DNA of 9,008 nucleotides from Rhodocyclales bacterium (lineage in GTDB: Bacteria; Pseudomonadota; Gammaproteobacteria; Burkholderiales; Rhodocyclaceae): assembly GCA_021286885.1 (NCBI GenBank), contig JAJTBM010000099.1, positions 1 through 9,008 of the forward strand. Direction: 5' to 3'. Shown piece by piece: positions 8,601 to 9,008 of the stretch. Below the pieces are notes generated by a model. It ran no database searches. It was not told where the DNA came from and saw nothing but the letters and a program-made list of their open reading frames with translations. The position numbers and the translations under genes were made by a program. How positions within the stretch are numbered: position 1 is the stretch's first letter; every line of letters starts with the position of its first letter.

Positions 8601-8720
8601 TCAAAGCACTCCCGCACAAAAACCAACAATCAATTGAGCGCCAAGACTCAGGCGAAGACTAAAGCGCAACACCCCCATCTCGGGGGTGACAAGGTTGCAA
8701 GCACTGGAATGGGGCGTCAT
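8601..8720 (-). CDS. possible 39-residue small ORF between ftsW and murG, unrecognised
   Basis: An ATG at 8720 overlaps the ftsW stop as ATGA, and the frame runs to a TGA that directly abuts the murG ATG. The ORF therefore fills the gap exactly. GAGG lies 9 bases before the ATG. The product has a polar start ([14 protein letters not shown]) and a more hydrophobic second half ([14 protein letters not shown], then [10 protein letters not shown]), which could be a short membrane-associated helix with two arginines on one side. I recognise no family. The alternative is that this is a non-coding spacer, since the same bases hold a strong inverted repeat; translation through it may matter only for coupling ftsW to murG. 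Length alone gives no coding evidence. Confidence 0.3.
   Translation of the reverse strand: MTPHSSACNLVTPEMGVLRFSLRLSLGAQLIVGFCAGVL
8666..8698 (-). repeat. bulged stem-loop in the ftsW-murG gap
   Basis: ACCCCC (8671-8676) pairs with GGGGGT (8682-8687) around a 5-base loop. GCAAC (8666-8670) can pair with GTTGC (8694-8698) if six bases, 8688-8693, bulge out on one side; alternatively C8670 pairs with G8688 to give a plain 7-bp stem. No T run follows in either direction, so it is not an intrinsic terminator. In the mRNA it would stand between ftsW and murG and could act as a processing site or modulate read-through. Confidence 0.45.
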
Positions 8721-9008
8721 GGCTGCGTGCCTCGCATCACCTGTCGGTTCTCCCAGTCTATCCGCAGCAGGATGGCCAGGGTGACGCAATTGGCCAGAAT
8801 CCCGGAGCCTCCAAAGCTCATCAGCGGCAAGGTCAAACCCTTGGTCGGCAGCAGGCCCATGTTCACCCCCATGTTGATGAAGGATTGCACGCCCAGCCAG
8901 ATGCCTATCCCCTGGGCCACCAGGGCCGGATAGGTGCGCTCCAGCACAATGGCCTGTCGTCCAATCGCAAAGCACCGCTGCACCAGCACGGCAAACAGCA
9001 CCACCACC
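8717..9008 (-). CDS. ftsW: septal peptidoglycan glycosyltransferase FtsW, C-terminal end (5' part outside window)
   Basis: FtsW is the SEDS-family polytopic membrane enzyme that polymerises lipid II at the septum with FtsI. The last 96 residues are visible, and the frame runs off the right edge. They contain a membrane segment ([15 protein letters not shown]) and a second one at [19 protein letters not shown]. The SEDS signature [21 protein letters not shown] follows, then a final membrane helix ([14 protein letters not shown]). The cytoplasmic end [13 protein letters not shown] resembles the E. coli ending LLRIDYETR. I call FtsW rather than RodA because of the cluster position beside murG and this tail. 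Its stop overlaps a possible small ORF, and murG starts 116 bases further on. Confidence 0.95.
   Translation of the reverse strand, partial: VVVLFAVLVQRCFAIGRQAIVLERTYPALVAQGIGIWLGVQSFINMGVNMGLLPTKGLTLPLMSFGGSGILANCVTLAILLRIDWENRQVMRGTQP

Overview
The window is almost entirely the 3' half of a division and cell wall (dcw) cluster. It is read on the minus strand in the order ftsW (C-terminal end only), murG, murC, ddl, ftsQ, ftsA, ftsZ, lpxC. A convergent plus-strand rtcB, of which only the C-terminal part is present, lies at the left edge. The high GC content, the E. coli-like gene order, the identity of the FtsZ tail to the E. coli tail, and the general style of FtsQ, FtsA and LpxC point to a Gram-negative proteobacterium. 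I favour a betaproteobacterium, perhaps of the Rhodocyclales/Azospira-Dechloromonas type. That placement rests on protein recognition only; no search was run.

Layout from right to left, in the direction of transcription of the cluster: ftsW C-terminus (9008-8717), a 116-base gap holding a possible 39-codon ORF and a stem-loop, murG (8600-7539), murC (7529-6138), ddl (6141-5221), ftsQ (about 5228-4365), ftsA (4365-3136), a 148-base AT-richer leader with inverted repeats, ftsZ (2987-1848), an intrinsic terminator (1801-1761), an lpxC promoter region, and lpxC (1668-751). Thirty bases further on, rtcB (1-720, plus strand) ends tail to tail with lpxC.

The genes form one pathway. MurG and MurC make peptidoglycan precursors, and Ddl supplies the D-Ala-D-Ala for their peptide stem. 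FtsW polymerises septal glycan. FtsQ, FtsA and FtsZ build and anchor the divisome. LpxC commits UDP-GlcNAc derivatives to lipid A. From murG to ftsA the genes are packed with gaps or overlaps of at most 9 bases, and three of them appear to start with GTG or TTG, which suggests translational coupling. The ftsZ terminator and a separate promoter-like sequence suggest lpxC is transcribed at least partly on its own.

I see no mobile element, CRISPR array, tRNA or rRNA, and no clearly novel system. The least explained pieces are the ftsW-murG gap, the ftsZ leader and the rtcB junction.
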